From the NCBI RefSeq assembly GCF_030816485.1, contig NZ_JAUSYC010000001.1, forward strand, positions 1,612,001 to 1,676,000: 64,000 nucleotides of DNA, read 5' to 3'. Made by a program: the position numbers and the translations under genes. Below the pieces are notes generated by a model that saw only the letters and a program-made list of their open reading frames with translations, searched no databases and was not told the origin of the DNA. This document shows positions 7,921-20,090 of this stretch, in pieces. Numbering within the stretch: position 1 is the first letter of the stretch; the number at the start of each line of letters is the position of its first letter. This DNA is from Arthrobacter sp. B1I2. Lineage in GTDB: Bacteria; Actinomycetota; Actinomycetes; Actinomycetales; Micrococcaceae.

Positions 7921-9116
7921 GCGTCATCCTTTACTGGGAAGGGGTTATGGGTAATCCAGCGCACTCGTGCGCACTCGCGCTTCAGCAGCAGCGAAAAGCT
8001 GAGGGCGTCCTTGGACTGCCGGGGTACTATCGCTTGCTTTGTCAGCAGGTTCTGGCACTTTTTGGCGACCACAATCAGCCGCTGGGCTTGGAAGACCTCC
8101 GGCAGGGCCGCGAAGTCCGCGTCCGGTAAGGGGGCATGGCTGCGGTAGTGGCGAAGAAATGCCCGGCCACGGTCAGTGTTGAGGGACGGACCGCTGGGGC
8201 GGTTCGGGATTTCCCGGCAGAAAGACCTCAATGCATAGGCCAAATCCAGGGCCAGGAGATCATAGGCGGATCGGTCGAAGTCAAGCACCCCGGTCAGCTG
8301 GTGCCCGTTGACCAGCACAGCCGACTGGCCGTAGGAGCCGTGAATCACCAGGGAGCGCAGTTCCTTCTGTCGCTGCCCGAGCCCGACATTCAATTGCTCC
8401 ATCCGTTCGCCCAGATACCGGGCCTCTTCGGCCACTGCCGCTGCCGCCTGCGGGGTAAGCAGCGGCACGACGACGTTGACCGCCGCGTAGAGGTTTTCCT
8501 GCCCAAGTTGTCCCAGGGAAGCCAGCCCTGATGACCGATTCGGCTCTCCTGCCGGCGTTAGCTCCGAGACGATGGAGTGGTAGCGGGCCAGTCCCCGGGC
8601 AGCCGCCTCCAGTTGGGCCGGGTCGCCGGGATCGTAGGCGCTTCCCGGCAGCAGGCCCATCACCATGTGCAGGACGCCTTGAGCCTGGAAATAGATGCCG
8701 CCGTCCCGCGTCCGCTGGATGGGTGGGGCGGGATAACCGTGCCCTCGCAGGTGCTCAAGAAGGGCGAACTCGAACCGGGCCCCCGCCACGGTCTTCAGAT
8801 TGTGTGAGCGGCGCAGTACCATCTCGCCGGCATCGGTTTGGACGAACCAGCTGATGTTCGATGAGCCCTTGTCGGTTCGGCGCCAGGAGCGCCAACGGCC
8901 GAAGCCATATGCGTTCTGCAGCAGAGGGAACAGCGCGGCTTCATCGACGGCGGTGGCCGGCAGCCTGCCGCCTTGACGGGCCACGGAACTGTGGAGCAGC
9001 CCGTGCTCTGCCGACTCGGTTGAGGGATCTGTGACGCCGGACAGTACATGCGTCCTGCTGCGGGTGACACCAGCCGCCAGGTCTGTGGGGCCCGGCTGGA
9101 AATTAAGCTCGTTCAC
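7917..9116 (-). CDS. APH-fold protein lacking catalytic residues
   Basis: A 399-residue phosphotransferase-fold protein with an N-terminal extension of about 60 residues that the neighbouring kinases lack. The N-lobe reads GSSNISWFVQTD then MVLRRSH, with Arg where a Lys is usual. The catalytic loop is HGSYGQSA (259-266): Asp replaced by Ser, Asn by Ala. LDFD (278-281) is retained. It sits between the ABC exporter and another degenerate kinase, with 4-bp overlaps on both sides. Since the same two catalytic positions are lost here and in the next two genes, loss of phosphotransfer looks like a property of the system rather than accidental decay. Confidence 0.75.
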   Translation of the reverse strand: MNELNFQPGPTDLAAGVTRSRTHVLSGVTDPSTESAEHGLLHSSVARQGGRLPATAVDEAALFPLLQNAYGFGRWRSWRRTDKGSSNISWFVQTDAGEMVLRRSHNLKTVAGARFEFALLEHLRGHGYPAPPIQRTRDGGIYFQAQGVLHMVMGLLPGSAYDPGDPAQLEAAARGLARYHSIVSELTPAGEPNRSSGLASLGQLGQENLYAAVNVVVPLLTPQAAAAVAEEARYLGERMEQLNVGLGQRQKELRSLVIHGSYGQSAVLVNGHQLTGVLDFDRSAYDLLALDLAYALRSFCREIPNRPSGPSLNTDRGRAFLRHYRSHAPLPDADFAALPEVFQAQRLIVVAKKCQNLLTKQAIVPRQSKDALSFSLLLKRECARVRWITHNPFPVKDDA

Positions 9117-11050
9117 GGTCGGCTTCCTCTCCGGTAGGTGGCGGGCTGGTCAGGTTCGACTATGGACTGTGGGGAGGGGTGGCGCCCATTGCCGTGGCTG
9201 GTGCCGTTCCACGTAGGGCGTAAGCCGGTGATGCCCTGTAGACGGCACATCTCGCTGTAGAGGCCCCCGCCGGCGAGGAGCCGGTGGTGGGTACCCCGCT
9301 CCACTACCCGACCCGCATCAAGGACGATGATCTCGTCCGCTGCCATGGCCGCAGCCATGCGATGTGTGATGATCACTGTGGTCCGCCCGGAGGCCACCTG
9401 CCGAAGGGCCTCCAGCAGCGCATGCTCGGATTGCGCGTCCAGACCCGTCGTCGGTTCGTCGAGCACGAGGATAGGGCAGCCCTGCAGCAAACCGCGCGCC
9501 AGCGCCAAGCGCTGCTTCTGGCCTCCGGACAGTGTTGCCCCGCGTTCAGCCAGCACGGTGTCGTAGCCGCGGGGCAGCGCCTGTACGAAGTTGTGGGCCT
9601 GGGCCGCGCGGGCTGCATCCTGGACCTCTTCCAGCGAGGCATCCGGCCGGCCGTATGCAATGTTCTCCCGGACGGATGCCCGGAACAGCACGGCGTCCTG
9701 GGTAACCAGCCCCACCTGGGCGTGCAGGCTCTTGCCAGTCAGGTCACGTAAGTCTGTGCCGTCCAGAAGGACCCGGCCGCTGGTGGGGTCCTGCAGCCGG
9801 CACATAAGGGCAGCGATTGTTGATTTCCCTGCCCCGGTGGGTCCGACGACGGCCAGGGAGCTGCCCACCGGGACCGTCAGGTCCACATCCCGCAGGACCG
9901 GGCGGTCATGGGCGTAGGCATATCCGACCCCGTCCAGGCTCAGCTGCTTCCGGGGTGGACCGGCGGGAACGGCACCGGGTTTGTCCTGGATGTCAGGGCT
10001 GCGCCGGAGGGTGTCAGCGATGCGCGCCGCGCGCACTCCGGCACGAGTCAGCTGCGCGGGCAGCTTGGACAGGGCGCGTGTTGGGCCGAAGAAGTCACGC
10101 AAGTACGAGGTGAAGATGACCAGGTCTCCTGGTGTTAGGGCACCTTCGAGCACACGCTGGGCTCCTAGCCAGATCAGTGCTGTGGTGGCTACAGCCACCA
10201 CAGCATCCACGGCAGCGCCAAACGCCGCGCTTGTGCGCGCCGAGCGCAGCACAGCAGAGACTGAGGCATCGGAGTGGCGGCGGAAGCGCTTGGACTCGTC
10301 CTCTTCCCGTCCTGCGGCCTTTACCAGCTTGATCGCTACCAGTGACTCCTGCGCTACCGCCGCCAGGTCGCCCTCGCTGTCGCGCGCGTTTTCCTCCACA
10401 GTGCGGATGCGGGCTCGAAAGCTGGACACCGTGAGCAGCAACAGTGGCAGCACCAACAGCAGTGCCAGGCTGAGTTGCCAGTCCATGATGAGCAGCACCC
10501 CGGTCATGCCGGCCAGCGTGAGCACGTGCGTTGAGGCGTCAACGAACGTCACGGTAAGCAGTGCCCGCACTTTGTCGACGTCTCCGGTCAGGCGGGTGGT
10601 CAGTTCACCTGTTGGTGTTCCTTCGTGGTATGCAAGGGGCAGCCGCTGCAGATGATCGTAGAGCTCGGTGCGGATTGATGCCGCGACACGTTCGCCGACC
10701 ACGGTCAGGATATAGCTTCGGACCGCACCGACCAGGGAGTCCAGCACGGCGATGCCGGCCAGCGCCACGACGACCAGGATAAGGATGTACTGGATGTCCT
10801 GACTGGTGGGGTTCCCGCTGGGCAACAGCACTTCGTCGAAGAGATACTTCAACGGCCACGGCTTGAGCAGCGCGATGCCCGTCCCGGCGACCGCGAGTAG
10901 CGCGGCCAGCAGGCAGCCGGGCCATTGCGGGCGCAGGAACGGCCCGAAGGTACGCAAGATCATGTGGGCCTGCATGACCGGAATAGGAGTGCCTTGCGGG
11001 TGTGCCGCTGCGGCAGCGATGGGAGTCCGGCGCCTGCTGGTTCGCCTCAC
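9113..11050 (-). CDS. ABC exporter, fused membrane and ATPase domains
   Basis: A 645-residue half-transporter of the MsbA/lipid-and-glycan exporter type. Six membrane helices span roughly residues 40-330. The nucleotide-binding domain has Walker A GPTGAGKST, signature LSGGQKQR, Walker B ILVLDEPTTGLD with the catalytic Glu present, and the H-loop in IITHR. All ATPase motifs are canonical, so it probably works as a homodimer. I choose the GTG at 11050, which overlaps the upstream stop by 4 bp (GTGA) like every other junction of this operon; an ATG at 10975 is an alternative. Its place among a glucan synthase and kinases suggests export of their product. Confidence 0.88.
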   Translation of the reverse strand: MRRTSRRRTPIAAAAAHPQGTPIPVMQAHMILRTFGPFLRPQWPGCLLAALLAVAGTGIALLKPWPLKYLFDEVLLPSGNPTSQDIQYILILVVVALAGIAVLDSLVGAVRSYILTVVGERVAASIRTELYDHLQRLPLAYHEGTPTGELTTRLTGDVDKVRALLTVTFVDASTHVLTLAGMTGVLLIMDWQLSLALLLVLPLLLLTVSSFRARIRTVEENARDSEGDLAAVAQESLVAIKLVKAAGREEDESKRFRRHSDASVSAVLRSARTSAAFGAAVDAVVAVATTALIWLGAQRVLEGALTPGDLVIFTSYLRDFFGPTRALSKLPAQLTRAGVRAARIADTLRRSPDIQDKPGAVPAGPPRKQLSLDGVGYAYAHDRPVLRDVDLTVPVGSSLAVVGPTGAGKSTIAALMCRLQDPTSGRVLLDGTDLRDLTGKSLHAQVGLVTQDAVLFRASVRENIAYGRPDASLEEVQDAARAAQAHNFVQALPRGYDTVLAERGATLSGGQKQRLALARGLLQGCPILVLDEPTTGLDAQSEHALLEALRQVASGRTTVIITHRMAAAMAADEIIVLDAGRVVERGTHHRLLAGGGLYSEMCRLQGITGLRPTWNGTSHGNGRHPSPQSIVEPDQPATYRRGSRP

Positions 11051-12054
11051 CGGGACCACTTTCCCGCGGCGGCGCTGAGGGCCCCTTCCCAAGCGTCCAG
11101 CCAGTCTGGGACGAACGCGGAGTCCTTGACCGGGCGCACCACGAGGCGGTAGAAAAGGACCTCTGCGAAGGTACGGGCAACGTAGGCAGGGACCGACCGG
11201 ACTGCTCCTTCATCGCCGCCGGCAGCCAGGTAGTCTTCCAGGAACGTGTCCACCCAGGGCACGGCGGCCGCCAGGTTTCCATGACGGGAGGCGCCCATGG
11301 TCAGGGTCTGCCCGACGAAATGGCCGAGGTCCCGCCCGGCAGGGGCCCATGCGGCGCGGTCGAAGTCGATTACCACGAGACGGTTCCGGTCCAAGTGGAT
11401 GTTCTTGGGTTGGAAGTCGCCGTGTGTGAGCACGCAGGCCCCGTCCGCCCCGGCCAGCTCCTCAACGGTGGCTGCGGCGAGCTCGGTCACTCTGGCGGCG
11501 GCCTGGGGCAAGAGCCCGGCCAACGCCTCCGCATACTCGGCCAGCTTGAGCCGCTCGAAGTCTGCCGCCAGATCGGGCACATGAACACCCCTGACATGGT
11601 GGAGGCGGGCCAGCCAGCGCCCTGCTCGGCCCGCTTCGGGCGCGGCGGACCGTGGGTCGCCGTCAAGGAGTGAATGCAGCGTGGTGCTCGGGGCCTCCTC
11701 CTGCGCGAGGAGCTGACGGGACGGGTCAAACCCGTATGGTGCAGGGACCCTGAGCTGTGCGTCGTCGAAGCCAACCTGACGCAGGCTCCCGAGCAGCCGC
11801 CATGCCTGCTCGCCGCCGCCGGCAAGGTAGGCCTTGCCGATCACTGCCAGCAGAGTCGAGGTACCGGACCCTGAGTCAAGGGCTACGGTCCACCGGACAA
11901 CGGGCCGGCTTCGGGAGGCGTGCACAACCGAGCGTGTGAGCACTTGCGCCCGTCCCGGAGGCAGGGCATCAAGCGGTGGCGGCGAGGCGAGCAGAGCCTC
12001 GGCAATCGCGTGCCTCTGCGCACGTGCATCAGTGTCAGGGTTTGGTGCACTCAT
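11047..12054 (-). CDS. Aminoglycoside phosphotransferase-family kinase, canonical active site
   Basis: A 335-residue APH-fold kinase. It keeps the full catalytic loop HGDFQPKN (211-218: base D213, metal ligand N218) and IDFD (229-232), so it should be active, unlike the three related genes further down the operon. The N-lobe has TLLAVIGKAYLAGGG with a candidate ATP lysine. Family members phosphorylate hydroxyls of sugars (maltokinase), choline, homoserine, thiamine and others. Beside a glucan synthase/GH57 gene a sugar or oligosaccharide substrate is most likely, but that is inference. Start: ATG 12054, overlapping the upstream stop by 4 bp. Confidence 0.85.
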   Translation of the reverse strand: MSAPNPDTDARAQRHAIAEALLASPPPLDALPPGRAQVLTRSVVHASRSRPVVRWTVALDSGSGTSTLLAVIGKAYLAGGGEQAWRLLGSLRQVGFDDAQLRVPAPYGFDPSRQLLAQEEAPSTTLHSLLDGDPRSAAPEAGRAGRWLARLHHVRGVHVPDLAADFERLKLAEYAEALAGLLPQAAARVTELAAATVEELAGADGACVLTHGDFQPKNIHLDRNRLVVIDFDRAAWAPAGRDLGHFVGQTLTMGASRHGNLAAAVPWVDTFLEDYLAAGGDEGAVRSVPAYVARTFAEVLFYRLVVRPVKDSAFVPDWLDAWEGALSAAAGKWSR

Positions 12055-14543
12055 GCCCGGTCTCCCGTCAGCTCGCGTGCGGCCAGGGCGGCGAGCCGTT
12101 CCCGGGCCGACTTCACCGTTTCTTGGGCGACCTCCTCGTTGATCTCGCCGAGACCGATGAGCAGGTGGAAGGATCTTGCTTGGGCGCGCAGGCTGATGAG
12201 GACGCCGTGCCCCGGTTCCGGTGCTTCCGGGTCGCACCACGCGCTGTCTTCGTCGTCGGCCAGCGCTACCCATACCTGTGTTGCCCGGTTGGAGGCGCCC
12301 TGCCAGCTGGTTCCTCCAGTACGCTGCAGCTCTGCCACACCGTGGCGGAGTAACCGGTAGTAGTCCGGCGACAGGCACGTATGGACGGTGATCCCGTCTG
12401 CGCCCGGGGGCAGGTCATAGGCCACCAGCAGGGAAGGAACAGCGTCATCAAGGACCGCCCTTTTGCACAACCCAAACAGAGGGCTGTCCTCCTGCACATT
12501 CCTCAGTTCCGACACGATTATGCCGTCCCCCCAGTGAATGCTGACCTCGTATCGGTCATGGACCCCTCCGCCATCGGCAAGGCCGCCGGGGTGGTTGGCT
12601 GGGACGTCCATGTAAGTGTTCAGCTCCTCCTGGCGGTTCCAGTCGTCAGTGGGGTTGCCGATCACCAAAACGCCTCCGTTTGGGCCCCGGTACGCCAGGT
12701 AGACCAGCCGACCGCCATGCTCCGGCGCGAGCACCGCGAACAGGTGCTCGCTTCGCATCACCAGCTCCTCGGCGCCGTCGTCGTCAATGTCAACCATCTC
12801 GGCCTCTAGCCGGCGGGCCTGCCGGCCGAACCACACGGCGGCGGCGGCCAACACGCGGGCGGCTCTGCCATGGCTGGCCACAGCCTTTGCCCAGGCGGCC
12901 GGCAGCCGGTCGGGGTGGTCAGTGTCGTGCCATGCCGTTTCATACCCGGAAGCAAGGACATGCTTCCAGGCCAGCGCCGTCAGCCGGGGCTCTGCACCCG
13001 CTTGCTCTGCGTCGGCCACCACACGGCGGGCCCGGGCGAGGTACTCCTGATAAGGGGCCCACGCCTCGTCCTTGGACCAGCCGCTGTAGTCCTCTCCCGC
13101 GTGCCAATCGTTGGCCAGTTCCACGAAGGTTCCGCGTTCCACAACCCGAACACCGGGGCTCCTCCGGCGCTGGCGAAGCCACGATGAGAGGTTCACAGGT
13201 AAAAGCTTGGGCTGGGTGGCAAGCCAGCGCAGGAACTCCTCATACCGACCGAGTGCACTGGGATGCCACGGCCCCACGCCCGCGCTCCTTTCCATGTCGT
13301 CCGCATAGACCAGGATGCTGTCATCACCGGGAGCAGTTGGAAGCTCGGCGGCCCGGGCCAGGCTACGCCAGTGGCTCTTGTCAGCAGGAGGAATCCAGTA
13401 GCGCAGCCGGGTGGACATCGGCACGACCTGCAGGCCCTTCCCGCCCTTGATACGGTATGGGCGCAGGGCATCCGAAGGCGGAGGGCTGGCAGGGTCAGCC
13501 CCGTCAAATTCAAGCCTGTCGCTGACTCCGTGTGCACCGTCGGAGGGATATAGCAGCCGGTCATCGAGCAGGACGTAACGGTATCCGCCGTTTGGCAGCC
13601 GAGGATCGGTCAGGACCTTCGCAAGGCGGTCCGTATCCCACACCCGCTCAGGGACCCAGCAGATTTCCAGGTCGCCCGGGGCGCACCCGAGGTGGTGCCG
13701 GTAGAGCCAAAACAACTCCAGCAGTTGCCGCCGGTTGTACTCCCTATCGAAGGCGGTAAGGATGTTTTCCGAGTATGTCCCGCCCGTGAGTGAGACCAGG
13801 CCGACGTCGCAAAGCCGGCGGACCTCCGCCAGGAACCAAGGGTGCTGCCAGGCTATGGCTTCAATCAGCGTCCCGGAGAAGTGGAGGTTCAGCGGGACGC
13901 GGTACTTCTCGTGCATCCGCAGCAGCGCACTGTACCCCCTGACGAGCGAGGTCAGGCCCTCCCGGTCCTTGTAGCCGTCGGTAATCAGGAACTGATTGGC
14001 ATGATGGACGAGCGCCAAGGGAAGCGGAGCGGGACACGGCCTCGACGGGTGTCCCGGTTGGCCGATCTGTTCGATGCTCCGGCGGACCTCCACGTTGCTG
14101 CGTGAGTGCAGGGCCTCCTCGTACATGGCCAAGTACTCACGCGCAGGCACCCGCCAGGAGAAGTCCGCCTTCATTGCCCGCCGCTGGAGACAGTTCATTT
14201 CGGGCACCCGTGAGTAGACTGCAAGTGCGTTGTCCACAGCGGACAGCATGGACGCGACGCGGCGTTGCACGAAGACGAAACCCAGACCTTCGGCCGGGTC
14301 CTCGACGTAATCCGTCACGGTGTCCGCGAGGCCACCGGTGCGGCGCACGACGGGGATGGTGCCGTATTTCAGGGCGATCAGCGGCGTCAGCCCGCAGGGC
14401 TCGAAAACGGACGGCGCAAGGAAGAAGTCGCTGCCTGCGTAAACCTGCCGGGCCAGGGACTCACTCGAAGTGGGATGGTAGCTTACGCTTTCCGGGGTAG
14501 CGCCGGGTGGCGGACTGCAGTTGGCGCCGGTACCGGGGCGCAC
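12051..14543 (-). pseudogene. 3' segment of split GT5-GH57 fusion: end of glycogen synthase plus GH57-type hydrolase
   Basis: This frame continues the protein begun at 15582 after a one-base frameshift near 14487; the bases up to 14543 are the overlap of the two frames. The first 80 or so residues are the C-terminal half of a GT5 synthase (ARQVYAGSDFFLAPSVFEPCGL with the catalytic Glu, then TGGLADTV). From about residue 165 a GH57-like domain begins (ALVHHANQFLITDGY) and runs about 400 residues, followed by a C-terminal region with EHGGRLVYLAYRGPNGG, as in domains that follow GH57 amylases and branching enzymes. The stop overlaps the kinase start by 4 bp. If the frameshift is real, this half lacks a natural start; if it is a sequence error, one protein of about 1,175 residues is made. 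Confidence 0.75.
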
Positions 14544-15582
14544 CCTCGCCCAGCACCACCACCTGGGCTCCCCGGGCGACGAACTGCTCCACAGCGGAAG
14601 TCAGCAGGCTGATCCCTTTCTGGGATACCAGCCGGGCAACCATGCCGAAGACCGGTCGGTCTGGAGAGGACTCCAGGTTGCTCAGCTTCTGCAGGACTTT
14701 CTTGTTCGCGCTCTTGCCTGCGATAAAGTCCCCGTTGTAGCGGGTGTCGATCCACAGGTCCTGCCCGGGGCTGAACTCGGCGTAGTCGACGCCATTAAGG
14801 ATGCCGCGGGCGGCGCCCCTGCGCGCGCGCAGCAGCCCGTCCAAACCCGCTCCAAGGGCCGGGGTGAGGATCTCCTCCATGTAACGGGGACTAACGGTGT
14901 TAATCCGGTCTGCGAACGCGATACCACGTTCGAGGAGACTTCCACCCTCCGGCAGTCCTATCAGCTGGTTGGTCGCCGCTCCTACAGGCCCCTGATAGGT
15001 GATGTTGTGGATGGTGAAGACGATCCCAGTACTTGCTAACGCCTGCCTGTGCAGTCCCTGCCGGGCTTCCTGCGCCACGAGCCCGCAATGCCAGTCGTTG
15101 CAGTGGATGATGTTCGGACGCCATTCTTCCTGGGCAGCCAGAGCTGTGACTGCTTTGGAGAACAGCACAAACGGCATGACATCGTTGTCCTGGTAGCTGT
15201 ACGGTAACTCCCGGTCGAACCACCCCGGAGCGTCGAGTGCGAGGACGTCCACGGCGCTCAAGGACTGGAGCCGGCGAACAATGACGCGCTCGGTGATCGG
15301 ACCGAACGGCACGTCGATCGTCAGCACCGGGCTGCCTCCGAGGCCTCTGTAGGCAGGGATCACGAGACGGACGTCAAGGCCCAGTTCGGATAATCTCTTC
15401 GGCAGAGCACTGCTGACATCAGCCAGTCCGCCCACCTTCATGAACGGGTAGGCCTCGGCACTGGCGAACAGCACCCGTTGCAGAGGAAGGGCCGGGGCAG
15501 TGAAAGTGACCTCCGGCGGTTCCACTTTGCGGAGGGCGCCGTCCTTGGTCCCGTTGGTGGGGAGAGATAGTTCACTGCGCAT
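14461..15582 (-). pseudogene. glgA: 5' segment of split GT5-GH57 fusion: N-terminal half of glycogen/starch synthase
   Basis: The Rossmann N-terminal domain of an ADP-glucose dependent synthase (GT5). It has LFASAEAYPFMKVGGLADV with the KxGGL nucleotide-sugar motif, then HCNDWHCGLVA, GIVFTIHNITYQG and the linker ILNGVDY, which are all diagnostic. The reading frame ends prematurely: after RRYPGK it runs into RKLPSHFE and a stop. Removing one base at about 14487 joins RYPGK to VSYHPTSSESLARQVYAGSD, the expected GT5 continuation. The ATG at 15582 gives a 30-residue leader before the fold; a later start is possible. It heads the operon, so the lesion could affect all downstream genes. Confidence 0.8.
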
Positions 15583-15941
15583 CGCGCTGGCATCCTGCGT
15601 GCCGAATCACTCCGGATATTCCGGTGCGGTTCGTTTTAGGGCCAACGTCAAGGCTTTGGCGGAGGAACCGGGCCATGATCTCCGTTCCCATCATTGATCG
15701 GGACGGCTCCACCGCCAGTTCCGATTACTGGGACGCCTTATTCAGGCTCATGGGGTGCCATGGCTGTAGGAAAATGCTGAATTGCCACCCGCAACCCGGC
15801 AGGCCCCCGGCATCGCGGGGACGGAACTGGCGGCATAAGAACTGAGTAACGCGGCCAGACACGACCTTGCTTTCTGCGAATTTCCCATCGCGGACAAGCG
15901 AAACCACGCCCATTCTGGCATAGCGAACTGTGTGTCCTCAT

Positions 15942-16084
15942 CGGGTAATCACCCCCTTTTAATGGGCAATACTTCCCCTTTTTACGGGCAATAACCCCCC
16001 ACAATGCGGGCGATAACCCCTCTTCAATGTGCGGGCAATATCGGGAATAACCGCAATAACCCCCCACATTTCGGGTAATCACCC
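15942..16084. repeat. Array of degenerate 22-bp repeats, consensus CGGGyAATAACCCC
   Basis: Near-copies begin at about 15942 (CGGGTAATCACCCCC), 15964, 15985 (CGGGCAATAACCCCCC), 16007 (CGGGCGATAACCCC), 16032 (CGGGCAATATCGGG), 16052 (CGCAATAACCCCCC) and 16072 (CGGGTAATCACCC). Most starts are 19-25 bp apart, near two helical turns, and the unit is roughly palindromic (GGGT..ACCC). Spacers are often T/A rich (TTTTAAT, CACAAT). Such phasing suggests protein binding on one face of the DNA. It lies about 360-500 bp before the GT5-GH57 start and just after katG. Confidence 0.7.
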
Positions 16085-16106
16085 TACTTGAACGGCATTA
16101 TGAGCA

Positions 16107-16140
16107 GTCCGGGCCGGCTGCGGATGCAGTCGGCCCGGAC
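16107..16140 (-). terminator. katG terminator hairpin
   Basis: Perfect 10-bp arms GTCCGGGCCG / CGGCCCGGAC at 16107-16116 and 16131-16140, 34 bp beyond the katG stop on the minus strand. GC-rich, without a strong U tract. Confidence 0.65.
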
Positions 16141-16173
16141 GGGGGTTCAGGCCACCCTGGTCAGTTCACCGTG

Positions 16174-18890
<2,717 letters not shown>

Positions 18891-20087
18891 ATGCAATACA
18901 GGTCTGTGCAACAAAGTGGGTCATATCAGCGCACAATGGGGGCGTCAGGGCGTCGTAAGGCAGCAGCAACGGCCGGTGGTGCCACCGGTATTGTTCTCCT
19001 CGCGGTGGCCTTGATGTGGCAACAGTCGCCGGCATTCGCGGCCACCACAGTAGGACTTGGCACAGCCGCCTCCTACTCCGTACTCGCCGGCTCCGCGGTG
19101 ACCAACACAGGTCCAACAACACTTCAAGGGGACCTGGGCGTCAGCCCAGGGACAGCGATTACTGGGTTTCCGCCGGGGATCGCGGGCGGAAGCACCCACG
19201 CAGCAGATGCAGTGGCCCTGCAGGCGCAATCGGATGTCATCACTGCCTATAACACGGCGGCAGGACAGCCGTTGACAACCAGTGTTTCAGGGGACCTTGT
19301 CGGTATGACACTGACAGACGGTGTCTACAAGTCCACCAGTTCTTTGGCACTCAGCGGGCAGCTCACCCTTGACGGCCAGGGCAATCCCGACTCGGTGTTT
19401 GTCTTCCAGGTGGCTTCAACCCTGGTCACCGCTTCAGCCAGCAGCGTCATCCTGATCAACGGTGCACAGGCCTGCAACGTGTTCTGGCAGGTGGGCAGTT
19501 CGGCCACGCTGGGTACGGCATCGAGCTTCAAAGGGACCATCCTTGCGCTTACCTCCATCACCGTGGAAACCAGTGCGAGAGTGGAGGGACGGGCGTTGGC
19601 CCGGAACGGGCAGGTCTCCCTCGATACAAACGTGATCACCAGCCCCGCCTGCGCTCCAGCGTCAACCACGCCGCCCGCCGCCACAGACACGGCGACGGCG
19701 ACGGCCACTCCCACGGAGACCGCAACAACTACGGCGACGCCCACTTCGACAACCTCGGAAAGCGCGACCGCAACAAGCTCCGTCACTGCGACTCCGTCCG
19801 GAACAACCACGGAAAACCCGACGCCGGCCGCAACAGGAAGTGATGCAACAACCACCAATGCACCAGGCGGCGACGACACTGCATCGTCCGCGCCTGCAAC
19901 AGCAGTGCCGCTTGCAGGGACGGGGTCAGGGGGCAGGAACCAGGGCACCAACGTGGACACGGCGGCAAGCCTTCCAACCGAACGCCCGGTGGTGTTCGGT
20001 GCGCTCGTTGCCGGCCTTGCAGTCACAACAACTCTTGTCTTCGGGGCCCGGTTGATGACAAACAGGCGCCGGAGCAGCCAGGAGTAG
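18891..20087 (+). CDS. Secreted DUF3494 (ice-binding-like) surface protein with C-terminal anchor
   Basis: A 398-residue exported protein. The signal peptide is about residues 1-51 (GRRKAAATAGG, hydrophobic core, AFAAT). Residues about 52-250 are a complete DUF3494 beta-solenoid (VGLGTAASYSVLAGSAVTNTG, then GDLGVSPGTAITGFPPG), the fold of many microbial ice-binding proteins and adhesins. A Thr/Ser/Pro/Ala-rich stalk of about 100 residues follows, then LAGTG, LPTERP, a transmembrane helix (VVFGALVAGLAVTTTLVFGA) and a basic tail NRRRSS, so it is wall- or membrane-displayed. ATG 18891 follows GGGGGAAGGAAC. The sortase gene starts 3 bp after the stop, which implies functional pairing. Ice binding itself is not shown; many DUF3494 proteins act in adhesion. 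Confidence 0.88.
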   Translation: MQYRSVQQSGSYQRTMGASGRRKAAATAGGATGIVLLAVALMWQQSPAFAATTVGLGTAASYSVLAGSAVTNTGPTTLQGDLGVSPGTAITGFPPGIAGGSTHAADAVALQAQSDVITAYNTAAGQPLTTSVSGDLVGMTLTDGVYKSTSSLALSGQLTLDGQGNPDSVFVFQVASTLVTASASSVILINGAQACNVFWQVGSSATLGTASSFKGTILALTSITVETSARVEGRALARNGQVSLDTNVITSPACAPASTTPPAATDTATATATPTETATTTATPTSTTSESATATSSVTATPSGTTTENPTPAATGSDATTTNAPGGDDTASSAPATAVPLAGTGSGGRNQGTNVDTAASLPTERPVVFGALVAGLAVTTTLVFGARLMTNRRRSSQE

Positions 20088-20090
20088 GCC

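Larger units (their letters stand above)
15583..16173. other. 591-bp intergenic region upstream of the GT5-GH57 operon
   Basis: It holds the promoter of the minus-strand operon, the repeat array at 15942-16084 and the katG terminator at 16107-16140. The part 15583-15940 contains only short frames without ribosome sites and I see no gene there. Confidence 0.6.

Noticed and set aside
5894..12054. Aminoglycoside resistance genes
   Set aside because: The APH fold is shared by many kinases. Three of the four lack catalytic residues, and the operon context is glucan metabolism and export, so resistance is not supported.
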